Shown here one piece after another: positions 22,501 to 33,514 of a DNA stretch of 64,000 bases (positions are counted from its first letter, which is position 1; every line of letters starts with the position of its first letter). The DNA is from Astragalus membranaceus (Eukaryota; Streptophyta; Magnoliopsida; Fabales; Fabaceae): contig CM076849.1 in assembly GCA_039519185.1 (NCBI GenBank), positions 1,964,356-2,028,355 on the forward strand, read 5' to 3'. The notes beneath the pieces were generated by a model. The model worked only from the letters and a program-made list of their open reading frames with translations. It was not told the origin of the DNA and made no database searches. The position numbers were made by a program, and so were the translations under genes.

Positions 22501-24859
22501 ATATATATAAATATTCAAATCAAGTCATTACAATAAAGGACCCCAAACAAACAATTCCCATGAAATTAAGTTTCAGCTGAAAAAGTAGTAAATGGATCTT
22601 TTTGTGATTTCCCAACTTCAAAAAAGAATAGTTCCACTCTGACAAATTGTCGTCAAAATTGGTGATTGAGGTATCAAATTGTTTAAGGAACCGAAGATCC
22701 TAAATTTTTTAAGATCCTAAATATGCAAACAACACTCTTCAACCGAAGAAAATAACACACATAATTGCCAAGCTTTATGGTTTAAACTCAAACTTATTAA
22801 GAGAAAAATCGATAATATGAACAGACTCAGTGCCTATGCAAACAACTCACTAAGTTTCAATGTTGGAGCCACACATTTAAAACATTCCAATTCAACTGGA
22901 ATCCTAGAGGACACAATACTATGAATGAACCTTTCAAGTCCTAGTAGAATATCCCCAAAAACAAACAACAATACCCAAAAAAGGAAAAGTTTCGGTGTTA
23001 CCATCGTGGGCGTGAGCACAACATCCTTGTACAATTAAAAACCTGAAAAATTAGGGAATTAAAATAAGTTCAGTGATGCAAGTTCAAAATAGATTCATGT
23101 AAAATCTTTTTTTTGAAACAAGATTCATTCAAAATCTGAATTCCTTTTTTCTAAACTTTTAATCATAGTTGAAGTATGTTAGGAAGAGAAAAGAGATGGA
23201 CACCTAATCTGGAAGGAGGAAGAAGAATATGAAAAGGGAAGTAGAAAGAGAGATGTTGAGAGAAGAAGGAATCGGCGTGCAAAATACTGCAAATGGAAAG
23301 AGAAGGAAGATACTAAGGAAAGACAAATAAACATGCAAGACAAATAAGGGAAAAATACTCACAAACCAACCAAACTTAAATCACAAACACAAAATGCATT
23401 TGATAAGCTAATATAATTTTTCGAAAAACAACATCAAACTCACAGACATTCATAACCTGTGAACAAAAAAGAGCAAAAATTCAAGATGCAAGCAGAGGCA
23501 AGATAAGTAAAGTAAAAGAGGGAAACCATCCATCACTATGAGCTCTAGAGTAGTGCTAAGAACTAATATCATTTTTTAAAAAACATCACCAAACTAACAG
23601 ACATGCATAAACTAAAAACACACTAACTAAATACAGTCATTTTTAACAATGAACTAATGTTGAGTTCTTTAGCAGTAGCAAGAAGTTTAAATCAACATAA
23701 GTTCCAATACCTGTGCTGGACTTCCTATGCGACCAATGTTGCAGAACTGCCATTTTAAAAAAAAAAAAAATCAAAACCACCATTAATTTGGCAAACAAAT
23801 ACACAAAGAGTCCATTAAACTACTGGATGTTAAAATAAAGAAACATCAATAAAATGATAGAGCAACAAAAATGAGAAAAAATTTAACATGCAAACCAAAG
23901 AGCAAACGACATTATAAAACCACAAAGTAATTGCAAGGAAGAAAAACCTTTTGTCAATATGGAATTGTTTGAAAAATGATTTTTTATTTTCAAGTCATTC
24001 TTTAGATCTTAAACAAACAACTCACGCACACAACATAATTGTTTCTCTGCCCATTGCTCGAGCGCTTATGTCCCTACACCTGCATATATTAAACAACTCA
24101 CGCACCCAACATAATTGTTTTTGTTTGTTCTTGAAAACCTCGTTCTTAAATTTTCAAGGTCAAACATCAATTTTTCCCGTACCCACTTCATCCACACTCG
24201 ACACCAACAACAAAGAACAAAATAAATCAAACATAGACCTTATTAGTGTTTAAATAGGATTCTTGAAATTAGGGTTTGAAGTTTGAACAATTTAAAATTT
24301 AGGAGAAATTCGAATTACGAATTTGACCTAGACATAAACAATGAGAGAAATTGATTTCTCACCACTTGTATTCCAGTTTGCTTCAGTTCCTTCCTTGTTT
24401 TCAGTCAGCGAAATAGGGACTGGATTTTGCCCTAGGATTTCAATGGAATGATATATGGTTCATTTATGGAATGGAAATTTTATACTTGAATGCTTGAGAT
24501 TGAATACCTTCAACTCTTAGCTTCGGAATAACCTTTGAGTTGTTGTATCTTGCAAACCATTGATTCTAATGCTTGTTGTCATCTATAATCACCTAAGGAA
24601 TTAGGGTTTTTAGTTGTGAACAAAGGATTAGTTGCCTAAGGAATTAGGGATTAATTAATGTTGTGGGTTTGATAACAAAGTGAAAGAGGGGGTTATTTTC
24701 TCTATTAAATCAGTTTGCAATAGTGTGAAACCAATGGAAGTTCATCCCTAACTTCTTTTATCTTCTCGTAAACTCCGTGTTCTTCGTTCTTTATTAAAAA
24801 TACAAAAACATTTTATTGTCTTTGCTATAAAAGTTCTCGTTACTTTGCAATATCACTCA
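22501..24859. other. AT-rich intergenic DNA, no supported gene
   Basis: Open frames at 22834-23034 (minus) and 23951-24253 (plus) have no recognisable domain and no splice or codon support. There is an A-tract at 23756-23770. A direct repeat of about 45 bp carries CTCACGCAC and CAACATAATTGTTT at 24021 and 24098. Nothing else stands out. Confidence 0.55.
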
Positions 24860-24993
24860 AACTTCGGTTCACAATTGTTCGTTTAGTTGTTGTTAACGTT
24901 TATTGGTATTTGCATTCGATCCTTGAGTTCGACACTCGGTCTTACCGTTTTATTATTACTTGCGACGATTTGGTACACTTGCCAATTTCGCCA
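24860..24993 (+). repeat. Possible LTR-retrotransposon leader fragment
   Basis: The sequence ending TTTGGTACACTTGCCAA resembles the leader found between PBS and gag in many plant gypsy elements. No LTR end, PBS or gag is attached, and it runs straight into a CHS fragment. Confidence 0.3.
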
Positions 24994-25158
24994 CCACCAC
25001 CCGGGTGTGCAATCCAAAATATTGAGTTGTAATCAGATATATTTAAGGGTTGGAAGGCCTCAACTAATGCTTTATCAATGTTCTTTGAGACAATCCCGGG
25101 AACATCTTTAAGAAGATGAAATGTTAGCTCAACTTCACTAGGTGACCGTCAATAGCTC
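24994..25158 (-). pseudogene. Chalcone synthase exon-2 fragment
   Basis: Read on the minus strand, this encodes the CHS segment from EGAIDGHL through LLKDVPGIVSKNIDKALVE to FWIAHPGG, including the His of the catalytic triad. A 2-base loss in the CTACGTGAA region shifts the frame near the upstream end. It is about 90% identical to 32231-32393 in the CHS pseudogene but keeps some residues closer to functional CHS (DVPG, ALVEAF). It therefore comes from a different CHS copy. It stops abruptly at both ends and is fused to an RNase H fragment. Confidence 0.88.
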
Positions 25159-25431
25159 CCAACACATCACTTTTTTGTATCCTACCTCCCAACACATTTG
25201 GATGCCATGAAAAAACCCTATTAACTCAGCATATAGAATATTCGAGACACCAATGGAGCCATAAAAGCCCTTCAAAAATCCGTCTTCATTGTCTCTAATG
25301 ATCCCTCCAAATTCTGCCAGCCCTGGATTAGTCACTGCACTACCATTTACATTAGTAGTCACCCAATCTACCAGAGGTTTTTTCCACTTAACCTCTCTTG
25401 GAAACTTATATAGTAAGCTGATTTGTCTCAT
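25159..25431 (-). pseudogene. RNase H-like (RVT_3) domain fragment
   Basis: A minus-strand frame of about 90 codons contains VNGSAVTNPGLAEFGGIIRD and then AELIGFFHGIQMCWE. These are the first strand with its Asp replaced by Asn-Gly, and the Glu-containing helix, of plant RNase H-like domains from LINE-type elements and related host genes. The domain is cut after CWEL, where CHS sequence begins. The usual catalytic Asp in the first strand appears as VNGSA (DGS is typical), and the later Asp region is missing, so it is not active. Confidence 0.75.
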
Positions 25432-25881
25432 TTCATGTCATTAATGAAGGATTACTTGGTAAACTAACTCCAAAATATTATTTATGCTTTCTATGAAATT
25501 ATTAAATTAATTTATTTACTATCACATGAATATATTAGTTAAATCTCTTGAAGGGGAACTTTGCCGGCCATTGTGGTCCTACTCGACTCGAGAGATTAGT
25601 CTCTGCAGTTGTGCGCAAAGGATACTCAGTTTATACCAAAAAAATATTAGTTAAATATTTTAACCCTTACAAAAATATTGGTCAAGCCCGCCACCATCGA
25701 CATCCTCAAGTTTTCCAACATTTTGTATATTTATAAGATCATAACTTGTAAGATCAGAATTACAAATATGCTGCTGTCATTTTTTCATTGTGATTCTGGT
25801 GACATACTTGAGAATTAGGGACTTGTTTTCAATGGCAGATCTTGACAAAAAATTCGAGGAGGCCAAAATAGTAACAAATAT
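25432..25881. other. Intergenic, no gene seen
   Basis: AT-rich sequence with a short island CTCTGCAGTTGTGCGCAAAG at about 25600. I cannot assign it to an element family. Confidence 0.5.
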
Positions 25882-25924
25882 ATATACAAGAAAATCCTGT
25901 TTTAGCTACCAATGTTTGCCACGG

Positions 25925-26110
25925 AGGATTGCCCGTCGCTAATTTGCGACGGACTTGCGACGGTTTGCGACGATGGGTGAGTTTGGGCATTGGGCGCTAA
26001 AAATCCCGCTCATAATTTGCGACGGGAAGGCACCTTTGTCACTAATTTGCGACGGAGGTGGATGCTGGTCGCTAATTTGCGACTAATGCTCCTCGCAAAC
26101 CCGTCGCAAA
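25925..26110 (+). promoter_or_regulatory. CACTA-2 left subterminal repeats
   Basis: About ten TTGCGACGG or related CCGTCGC motifs in roughly 190 bp, as at the right end (31365-31700). They are presumed binding sites for the element's TNPA protein. Confidence 0.75.
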
Positions 26111-27350
26111 CGTTATTTCAAAAATTTATCCACGCAATTCCTCATTTCTCTTCTCTCAGACAACACAGAACAGTTATCTCTTCTTCTTTTATCCACGCGA
26201 GCCCTATTCTCTGCCCGCCTCCTTCCTCACGCCGTTGACCGCCCGCCTCACGCCGTTCTCCGCCCTCCACACGCCGTTCGCGAACTCGTCGCCACCACTC
26301 CACCCTCCGACGCGCATCTCTTCTTCGGCCGTGGCTCACAGTTTCGTCTCTACCAGGTAAATCGCCTTCCCTTTTCCACCCTCCGTTCGCGAACTCGTCC
26401 ATGTTTTATGATGCTGCGCGTCTCTTCCCTTTTCCTTTTACCTTTTCTTTGATTTCTGTTTTATGATGCGTTTTAGGGTTATTGATTTCTGCATTTTAGG
26501 GATTCAAATGATTTTTGATTTCTGTCCAAATCATTTCTCATTTTAGGGATTATTGATTTTTGATTTCTGTTTTATGTTGTGTGGTGTGATACACGCTGTA
26601 GTGGAGATTATGAAGATTTTGATGCCTGTTTTTGATGCCTGGGATTGACTTTTATTCATATATTTATTGAGTTTTGGGATTGGATCAGTGTGGTGACATA
26701 ATAGAGTGTTGCTTGCACATATTGATGTGAATTTACAATTACTAGCAGTAGGTTCTAGGTAATAGGATGAAAAATGATGATTTTCATGTAGTAGCGGCAG
26801 GGATGGATAACAACTTCAATTGAATATGATTATGAGGTGAAGTGGATCACTATGGATGGTTTAGCTTGTGTGTGGATGAGCTAGTAACTCTGAATAATAT
26901 AATTGATTATGTAAAATTGATATTATCAAACATTGTCAAAGTATTGTGTTTGTTGTCATTCTTTAGATTTATTGTGTACAATGGTATAATTAAGTCATTT
27001 CTGATTTATATTTTTAATGATTAGATATAAATTATAATGCATATGAAACTCCTTGCATTGTTAGTTTTTTTGTTGAACTAGGCAAATGTATATTACTACC
27101 TCTGATCTTTTATATAAGCAAAAAGTTCCATGTATCTAGTCTAAATATGGACTAGAAAACTTCTTGCACCGTTAGTTTTTTTGTTGAACTAGGCAAATGT
27201 ATATATGTAACTTTTCGCATTGTTAGTACGGGTTGATTTTACAAAGAAACTAGGTTTCACAACTTCACAAGTTACCGTTGCATACTTGCATTGACTAGAC
27301 ACTTGAGACATCACTTTTATTCATAGGTTTACATGTGAATATATGAAACA
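26111..27350 (+). other. CACTA-2 leader and intron-like DNA
   Basis: A CT/CG-rich leader (26140-26400) ends at a donor-like CTACCAG then GTAAAT near 26356. AT-rich intron-like sequence follows, up to an acceptor-like TTTTCTTGCAG ending at 27366. A minus-strand frame over the GC-rich leader (26142-26402) is compositional. Confidence 0.5.
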
Positions 27351-27356
27351 TCATAT

Positions 27357-29082
27357 TTTTCTTGCAGTGTCCAAGCTTCCACCTTTTTCTGATGCCCTGT
27401 TCTTCTTATTCTGCTCACACTTAGCTTTGAATTTTGGATCATTCCAGATGTGATTTCTTAGGTGATTATAGACTTGATCCCCCATCCAAAGAGGCCGGTC
27501 CCTCCCCATGCGGACACGTCTGAGCATATCAGGGAGTCGGAGAGCAGCCTTCGTATGAAAAAGATCCCGAGCGGCGGCTTCCTGAGACTTACGCCATGCA
27601 ACTTTTGATGAGAACATGGAACACCAAGATGCCCTTCAAAGTTTAGGAGGTCCAATGACTAGGTCAAGGGCAAGGAGAGTCCAAGAAAGTTTAGTCCAAT
27701 TCATAACCAAGGCAATGTCAAATGAGGGCAAATACGTAATTGCACCAAAAACCATGCTTGTCATACAAGCTATGGAGGAGGCGCAAGTTACATGACAAAA
27801 AAGGCATCCAAGTCATTTTATTCTAATTAAATAAAATTGCATGTGACCAATTGATATTTGGAAACAATGCACTTAGTTAATTTTTGGTGTGTTTAATCCA
27901 CTTTAAGTGGTGTAGTGAGTCACATATTCCATATGTGATGATGGAGTCAATAAATTGTTGCAATCAATGGAAGACATTCATGACAATCAAAGCAAAGGAG
28001 TTACAAGACAAAGGGATAAATACAATCAAATGAAGACATTCATGACAATCAAAGCCAAAGAGTTACAAGACAAAGGAATAAATGCTACAGCACCTCATTA
28101 TTGGAGCTTTATGGAGTGTAATTCCCATTAAGTTGTGCTTGTGTAACCTTTCCTAGTCTTGAATTGCTTGTAATTGAATTTATTACACTAGTCTAGGATT
28201 CTACCTTGCTAATTTCGAAATTCCCTAGCTAGAAGAGTTGTAATAGCTTTTGGTCTTCTTTTTCTTGTAACAACAAAGCACTCTTCTTACTACAAATATT
28301 TTATCCATATTTTGAGTTTCATACTCTCTCGGTTCTGGATTGAACCATTTTATTTGATCTTTATCAAGAAATCATTTTCTTGTGGTGATCCTCACATTCA
28401 TAGGCTTATCCTAGTCTTGGATTAGACAAGGTGGCGCCCCTTATCTTCATTCCATTTTCTTCACAAAAATCACCAAGAATACTATCTATTGTTGAGCATA
28501 TTTATCCATTTCCCTAAACCCACGAAATTCCCTTTCATTTCCTTTCCCATAATTCATCTTTTACCAAAAAAATACAAAAAAAATACAAGTTACAACCAGG
28601 ACCCCAAATTGAAAAGCTAAGAATCGGCCAAATTTCAAACAAGGTGGCCATCAACTTTTTTCTGCATTGTGAAAACATTTACAAAACAAATGTTACAACA
28701 AATCAAATAACTTAACAAATTCTAAAATCGTTCATCCTCATTAAGCTCTAACCAACTTAAAATGAGCACTTACTCTAAAATCGTTAAAAAAAATGATGTG
28801 TTAAAATGAACACTTACTTTAAAATCGTTAAAAAAATGGTTTCGCTCATCCTCATTAAGCTCTAACCAACTAGACCATGGGTAGTGGTATAACTCGCGAA
28901 TAGTCAGTCGGATAGCATTTGCAGCTGGCCTTGAAGGAAGAAGCCTGCAAAGTTAAAACAATTGAAACGATTAAAACCCATTATATATATGACAAAACAA
29001 TCAATCAAACAAAGTTATGAAAAACTTTACATACCCTCCATTCTCAACACGGATGACAACTCGCCCGTCGCGTAAAATAATC

Positions 29083-29120
<38 letters not shown>

Positions 29121-29717
29121 GGGTATCACATCATCACCCCCCTCAACATCAGGTATCACATCATCACCCCCCTCAACATCATGCATCTGATCATCATCAG
29201 GTTTCACATCATCTCCAGGTGAAAGTGGCTCTGTCGGTGATGGCAAAGGGATCGGAGTAGGCATAGCATCTGGTGAAGGGGTAGGAGTAGGTATCCTACA
29301 AAAGCCTGGTACCGAAATCATGCGATATGGAGGACTCTGTGATGGTGGAGGCGTCACTCGTGCAGATGAAGTACTACCATGTACATCTCGGGGAGATGGA
29401 GTAGGTGAAGGAGTAACTCGCGGCAACAAACTAGATCCAATATGTAAGGACCTAACTCCAGAGGCCTGCTGTAAGGACCTAACTCCAGAGGTCTGCTGTG
29501 GCCTATCGAAGGACCTAACTCCAGAGGTCTGCTGTGGCGTCTGTGTTGGAGGACTCTGCAATGGTCTCACTCTACCTGCATGTGTTGGGCGTGTCTGTGT
29601 AGGGGTAGATGTCGTAGGCATCTCTGAATAGTCGCCTATGTCCTCGACGCATATCACCCTCGTTTTCTTACAACGAGGGACAACTTTAGACTTCCCCTTA
29701 CCTCCACCTGATGCCAT
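27357..29717 (-). pseudogene. TNPA-type gene of CACTA-2 (minus strand, broken)
   Basis: Exon 1 runs 29717-29035: an ATG, a basic start, a Thr/Pro/Gln-rich region with GVRSL repeats, and an Asp run encoded by (ATC)n at 29086-29121. It ends at DGRVVIRVENG. Exon 2 (28944-28818) continues in frame with LLPSRPAANAIR, YHYPWSSW and NHFFNDFK, with good GT-AG borders. Exon 3 (about 27612-27357) has SKVAWR, WMGDQVYNHLRNHIW and QNKKNRASEKGGSL, which is the Transposase_24 core. The intron before exon 3 is replaced by a gypsy fragment, so its acceptor is gone. The frame breaks right after GGSLDT. Upstream on the same strand lies the TNP2 C-terminus, the normal order. Confidence 0.85.
27615..28560 (+). repeat. 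Gypsy polyprotein tail and 3' flank
   Basis: The plus strand encodes the C-terminal tail of a Ty3/gypsy polyprotein: LGGPMTRSRARRVQESL, then MSNEGKYV, ending at TGA about 27795. This tail type follows the integrase in many plant gypsy elements. The sequence after it looks like LTR. It includes a direct repeat of about 55 bp (GAAGACATTCATGACAATC at about 27972 and 28035) and GTGGCGCCCC near 28431. Gag, protease, reverse transcriptase and integrase are absent. Confidence 0.6.
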
Positions 29718-29938
29718 GCTGGCGCAGAGGAAATTAAACATAAACACAAACACAAACAATTTAAAAACATAAACTTTACTTTTAAAACACAAACACAAAC
29801 ATCAATTACAAAGCGGTTCAAGTTGTTTGGATACATCCATTCACACACAAGATTGTGACACAAACATGAATTAAAAGCAGTTCAAGTTGTTTGGATATAT
29901 CAATTCACACAATTCAAACACAAACACATTATATATAT

Positions 29939-30316
29939 CTAATCTTCTGGCCATTCATCATCTTCATCTTCTTCATCGTCTTCATCTTCTACATCAACTG
30001 GAACCTCATGTGAGTCATCTCCTTCCAAGTTGTTTGGATCCACTTCTTCACCATTGCTTTCCAAATCAAGTAAGTTAGAAATCAGTTCAACTTCATTAAC
30101 TTCATTTACAGGTGACATATCATCTGTCTGATAGGCAACATCTTCCACTGGCTCATCTGTTTCAATGCGATTCCTTGGCTTTGTCTTGATTGCCACACAC
30201 CAACATCGCTTGTCTCTTCGAGTTGATGGATAAGGAACATAGTACACTTGTCTCACATTCTCTGCCATTATAAACGGATCAAACGCTGGATATCTTTTGT
30301 CCATTCGTATGTCCAC
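29939..30316 (-). pseudogene. TNP2 C-terminus of CACTA-2
   Basis: The minus-strand frame reads RVDIRMDKRYPAFDPFIMA, then QVYYVPYPSTRRDKRCWCV, and finishes in an acidic Glu/Asp tail. This is the DUF4216-type end of CACTA TNP2 proteins (DPFI...QVYYVPYP). Everything upstream is missing: homology stops at about 30330. It lies 222 bp upstream of the TNPA start on the same strand, like TNP2-TNPA in CACTA-1. Confidence 0.8.
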
Positions 30317-30496
30317 TCTATTATAGTTGGTGTGTTTGATTATAATTGGTGTGTTTGTATTGAATTTGCAGAGCTATTGTATTGGAAATAGATATGAGTC
30401 ATTTCAATGTTAAAGACATTTCTGTCTGTTATTATGAATGTGCCTGATAAAATGTCTCATTTATTTTGAGTATGATTATAACTTGTGCATTTGATA

Positions 30497-30848
30497 GGAG
30501 GAGTTTCAGCGGTTGTTCTCTCAATCAGATATACCAGTAGACCCCGTTGAGTTGGCTAAGCTGAAGCGATTGTTGTGGGAGAAGGCTGTTGTAGGGCCCA
30601 ATAAGAGTCGTGTGTATGGGATAGGAGGCATATTTGACAATATGGTAGACTCTAGAGCTTCGACGAGCACGGGCCTGTCTCCTGAGGCCCGTAGGATCAT
30701 CCAAGATATGTCACAGCAATTTGCAGAGCAGTTTGCACGACAGCAGGAGCAGGTTGCACGACAGCAGGAGCAGGTTACACGACAGCAACAACTACTTGAA
30801 TACGTATTTAACCATTCTGGGATTCCAGTACCTCCACCTGATTGGTAA
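30497..30848 (+). pseudogene. Terminal TNPA exon of CACTA-2 (plus strand)
   Basis: An acceptor-like TTTGATAG precedes EEFQRLFSQSDIPVDPVEL, WEKAVVGPNKSRVYGIGG and a Gln/Arg-rich coiled coil with three ARQQEQV-like repeats, ending PPPDW and TAA. The W-x8-G-x3-R-x-YGIG signature is the C-terminal region of Ptta/En/Spm TNPA proteins. It lies about 860 bp inside the right terminus, the expected place for the last exon of a plus-strand element, yet the other TNPA exons here are on the minus strand. Confidence 0.78.
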
Positions 30849-31364
30849 CCGCCCGAGCAGGACCAGCCCGCCCAGCAGGACGAGAACGAAGATGCAGATA
30901 ATGGAGACAGTGGAGATCACATTTATGGGGAGGGTTATTGACGACATCTAGGTAATATATGTTTTAATTAATGTGCAAAATATCTTAGTTTTATGAATTA
31001 ATTAGTAACAACTATCGTTTTTGATTTGTTAGGTTTATTGTTCAGAGTTGGACTTGAAGATGCTTTGTCAGAATTGAGTTTACCGGAGATTAGTGTAGTT
31101 TATGTATGTTTGACATAAACTAGTGGTATATTTTGAGATTTGGTATGTTTGACATAAACTAGTTGTATGTTTTGATATATTTTGAGATTTGGTATGTTTG
31201 ACATTAGTGTAGTTTATGTATGTATGAATTGGTGAATTGAAGTCTAAATTGAATTGGCAGGTAAGTATTGCAAATAGGCATGACATTAGTGTAGTTTATA
31301 TATGTATGAATTCGTGGATTGAAGTCTGAATTGAATTGCCCAGAATTAATTATTTTTTGCGTAG
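30849..31364 (+). other. CACTA-2 3' untranslated region
   Basis: Non-coding, with short direct repeats (GGTATGTTTGACATAAACTAG at 31100, 31142 and 31192, and GTAGTTTATGTATGT). No gene is seen. Confidence 0.5.
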
Positions 31365-31713
31365 CGACGGAAATTTTTTGGTGGTTACTGAATTTGCCAC
31401 GGAATTTTTGACAATTTGCGACGACAATTTTGATGGTTACTTAAAATAATTTGCCACGGATTTGCGACGAATTTGTGACAAAAATGATATCATGGTTTGC
31501 GACGGTTTTGCCACGGAATCTAGCGGCGAATTTGCGACGGTGTTGCGACGGAAGTATTTGCAACGGGAAATTCCGTGGCAAACGATTTGCGACGAGCGTT
31601 TTTGCGACCGATTTATGTCCGTCGCAAAAGCCGTCAGAAATGCTAGTTTGCGACGGAAATAGGTCAATTAGCGACGGAAATGGCCGTCGCAAACCAGCGA
31701 ATTTCTTGTAGTG
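31365..31713 (-). promoter_or_regulatory. CACTA-2 right subterminal repeats and terminus
   Basis: About fifteen GCGACGG or CCGTCGC motifs end at TTCTTGTAGTG (31713). Open frames across this stretch (31437-31711) read only the repeats. Confidence 0.75.
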
Positions 31714-31984
31714 AGTTTCTTCAAAAAAGTTATTCTATTGATTCAGAGACGAACTTGGTAGAGTGAACACTCAAGAAGCACTTCAAAACTTGGTAGAGTA
31801 AACCAAACAAAAAGTGGGTGTGGAAATTGCATGAAAAAAACAACTTCCATTGACTTTGTTTTCCTTGAAAGCATAAACATAAAAAAATATTGATACTCAA
31901 TAAAACAATATTTTCCTGAGATACAAACTCGAACGAGATAGAAAATGATACATTATGATAAAAGAATTAAGCATATTAGATAGC

Positions 31985-33236
31985 CACACTATGCGGAAAA
32001 AGGGTTCAATGGTAAGTCCAGGTCCAAAGCCAAATAAGACACCTCATTCAAGCCCTTCACCTGTGGTCTTAAGTCCATCTTGAGTTGATTTCTTTCTCAT
32101 CTCATCCAAGATGAATAGGACACATGCACTTGACATGTTACCATATTCACTGAGAACTTTCCTAGTACTTGCTCTCATCTTTTCATGTTTCAAGGCTAAC
32201 TTTTGCTCAACTTGGTCTAGAATTGTAGGTCCACCCGGATGTGCAATCCAAAAGATTGAGTTGTAATCAGATATATTTAAGGGTTGGAAGGCGTCAACTA
32301 ATGCTTTATCAATGTTCTTTGAGACAATCCCGGGAGCATCTTTAAGAACATGAAATGTTAGCCCAACTTCACGTAGGTGATTGTCAATAGCTCCTTCACT
32401 GTCTGGAGCGATGGTTTGACCGGTCCAAACCAACTCAAATATTGGCTTCTCGATTTCAGGAATAGGGTCAGAACCAACAATGACCAGTGGCGGACCTGGC
32501 TTGTTAGTAGGGGGTTCAGTTGAACCCCCTGGAAAAAAATTTTGCACTTATCACCTTATATAAATAGTCTAAATCTCCTGAAATTTTGATTTTGAACCCC
32601 CTGAAAATTTTAAATTGCACTAGTAGACCAAGTTTTGCACCCATTTGACACTGACCTTAAAAAATTTGACACCCCTGACCCCGGGGTCCTAGGTCCGCCA
32701 CTGACAATGATTGTTGTTGCTCCATCTCCAAACAGTGTTTGTCCGATCGACAAGGCTATCCAAGTGGGTGTCACTTGGGCCACGGAATGTTACTGCAGTG
32801 ACTTCAGAACAAACAACAAGCACACGAGCACCTTTGTTGTCTAGCATGTCTTGTCTAGCATCCAATGAAGGTGCCATGTATTCACAAACACTAGGATTTT
32901 CTTTCGAAATCTCTTCTGGGAGATACATGTATCGTCTCTTAATCATAAATTTATCACCTGTAATACATCATAAAGAAATAACCTCAATAAAACAAACCTA
33001 TGCAACAACTTCATGATTAGTGTTTTAATGAACATATTTTTCATCATTTTCTTTTAACTATTTACTCTAGTAGCAAATATAATATCATAATTAAGTTCTA
33101 AAATTAGCAATGTTTTTTTAATACTTGAACCTAGTAGATTAAAGATGAAAGACAAGAGTATCTAAAACACTTAAAGGGAGGAAAATGTTACTTACACAGT
33201 TACACATGCGCTGAAATTTTTCAGCAACACTCACCA
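31985..33236 (-). pseudogene. CHS: Chalcone synthase pseudogene, two exons
   Basis: The intact gene would make the plant type III polyketide synthase that condenses p-coumaroyl-CoA with malonyl-CoA at the start of flavonoid synthesis. Exon 1 (33236-33204) reads MVSVAE fused to KFQRM and has lost about 48 codons. The CHS intron position splitting a Cys codon as T/GT is kept, with GT-AG borders and exon 2 starting at 32957. Exon 2 lesions are as follows. About 80 codons are missing between SLDARQDM and NKGARVLVV, including the catalytic Cys region. A 4-bp insertion lies in SLVGQ. A 219-bp hAT MITE (32485-32703) is inserted. One extra codon sits before RKVLSEYG. TGG is changed to TGA in GEGLE*GVLFGFGPG. 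The last residues have diverged. The His (FWIAHPGG) and Asn (YGNMSSA) regions remain. Confidence 0.95.
32485..32703. mobile_element. hAT-type MITE inside the CHS pseudogene
   Basis: A 219-bp insertion has a 13-bp perfect terminal inverted repeat CAGTGGCGGACCT and an 8-bp target duplication ACAATGAC/ACAATGAT (one mismatch). Both are hallmarks of non-autonomous hAT elements. Removing it restores the CHS reading GDGATTIIVGSD across the site. Confidence 0.93.
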
Positions 33237-33480
33237 TCTTCTTGATATTAATTAAGTCTCTAAGCAAAGAAGATATATTGGTTGCAAATTAAAGTAGTAG
33301 AATCTGAACTCAGTTGGCAACTAGTTGTAATAGTTGTAGAAAGGAGCCGAAGGGTGGTGTGTTGCAAAGTTGTATGGGAAGAGAGGGTTTTATATATACG
33401 TGAGATGCGAGAAAAGTGGAAAGTGGGTAGCTGAACAATCACGTCAATTGAAATATTTTCAAAGTGCAATTTTTATATTC
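33237..33480 (-). promoter_or_regulatory. CHS pseudogene upstream region
   Basis: On the minus strand a TATA-like GTATATATAAAACC lies near 33398-33385, about 150 bp before the ATG. Further upstream is a TTGACGTGATTG element at about 33452-33441, an ACGT-core site related to the G-box motifs typical of CHS promoters. The segment at about 33396-33482 recurs at 41268-41378. Confidence 0.6.
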
Positions 33481-33514
33481 AACAAGTACGTACACAGAAA
33501 AGTCATTTAACCTA

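Larger units (their letters stand above)
25882..31713 (+). mobile_element. CACTA-2, decayed and rearranged CACTA element
   Basis: The right end reads TTTCTTGTAGTG, the inverse of CACTACAAGAAA. The left end retains TACAAGAAAATCC but its first three bases no longer read CAC. Both ends carry dense GCGACGG subterminal repeats. Inside are TNP2 and TNPA pieces. No matching 3-bp target duplication is visible (AGT on the right), in line with the decayed left end. The core gene pieces are on the minus strand while the terminal TNPA exon is on the plus strand. This suggests an internal inversion or a nested second CACTA. Confidence 0.75.

Noticed and set aside
22834..23034. 66-codon minus-strand ORF with a hydrophobic stretch
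   Set aside because: No family resemblance, no neighbouring exons that extend it, and length expected by chance in AT-rich DNA of this size.
16135..24859. Conserved non-coding RNA or a promoter cluster in the AT-rich flanks of copia-B
   Set aside because: I could not support any structure beyond the Stowaway-like MITE and simple repeats.
26142..26402. Arg/Glu-rich ORF on the minus strand
   Set aside because: It is antisense to the CT/CG-rich leader of CACTA-2. The GC bias explains the open frame.
29001..29798. A host gene for a Pro/Thr-rich acidic protein
   Set aside because: The frame joins by a clean intron to a TNPA exon (LLPSRPAANAIR) and lies next to a TNP2 tail, so it is the transposon's own protein.
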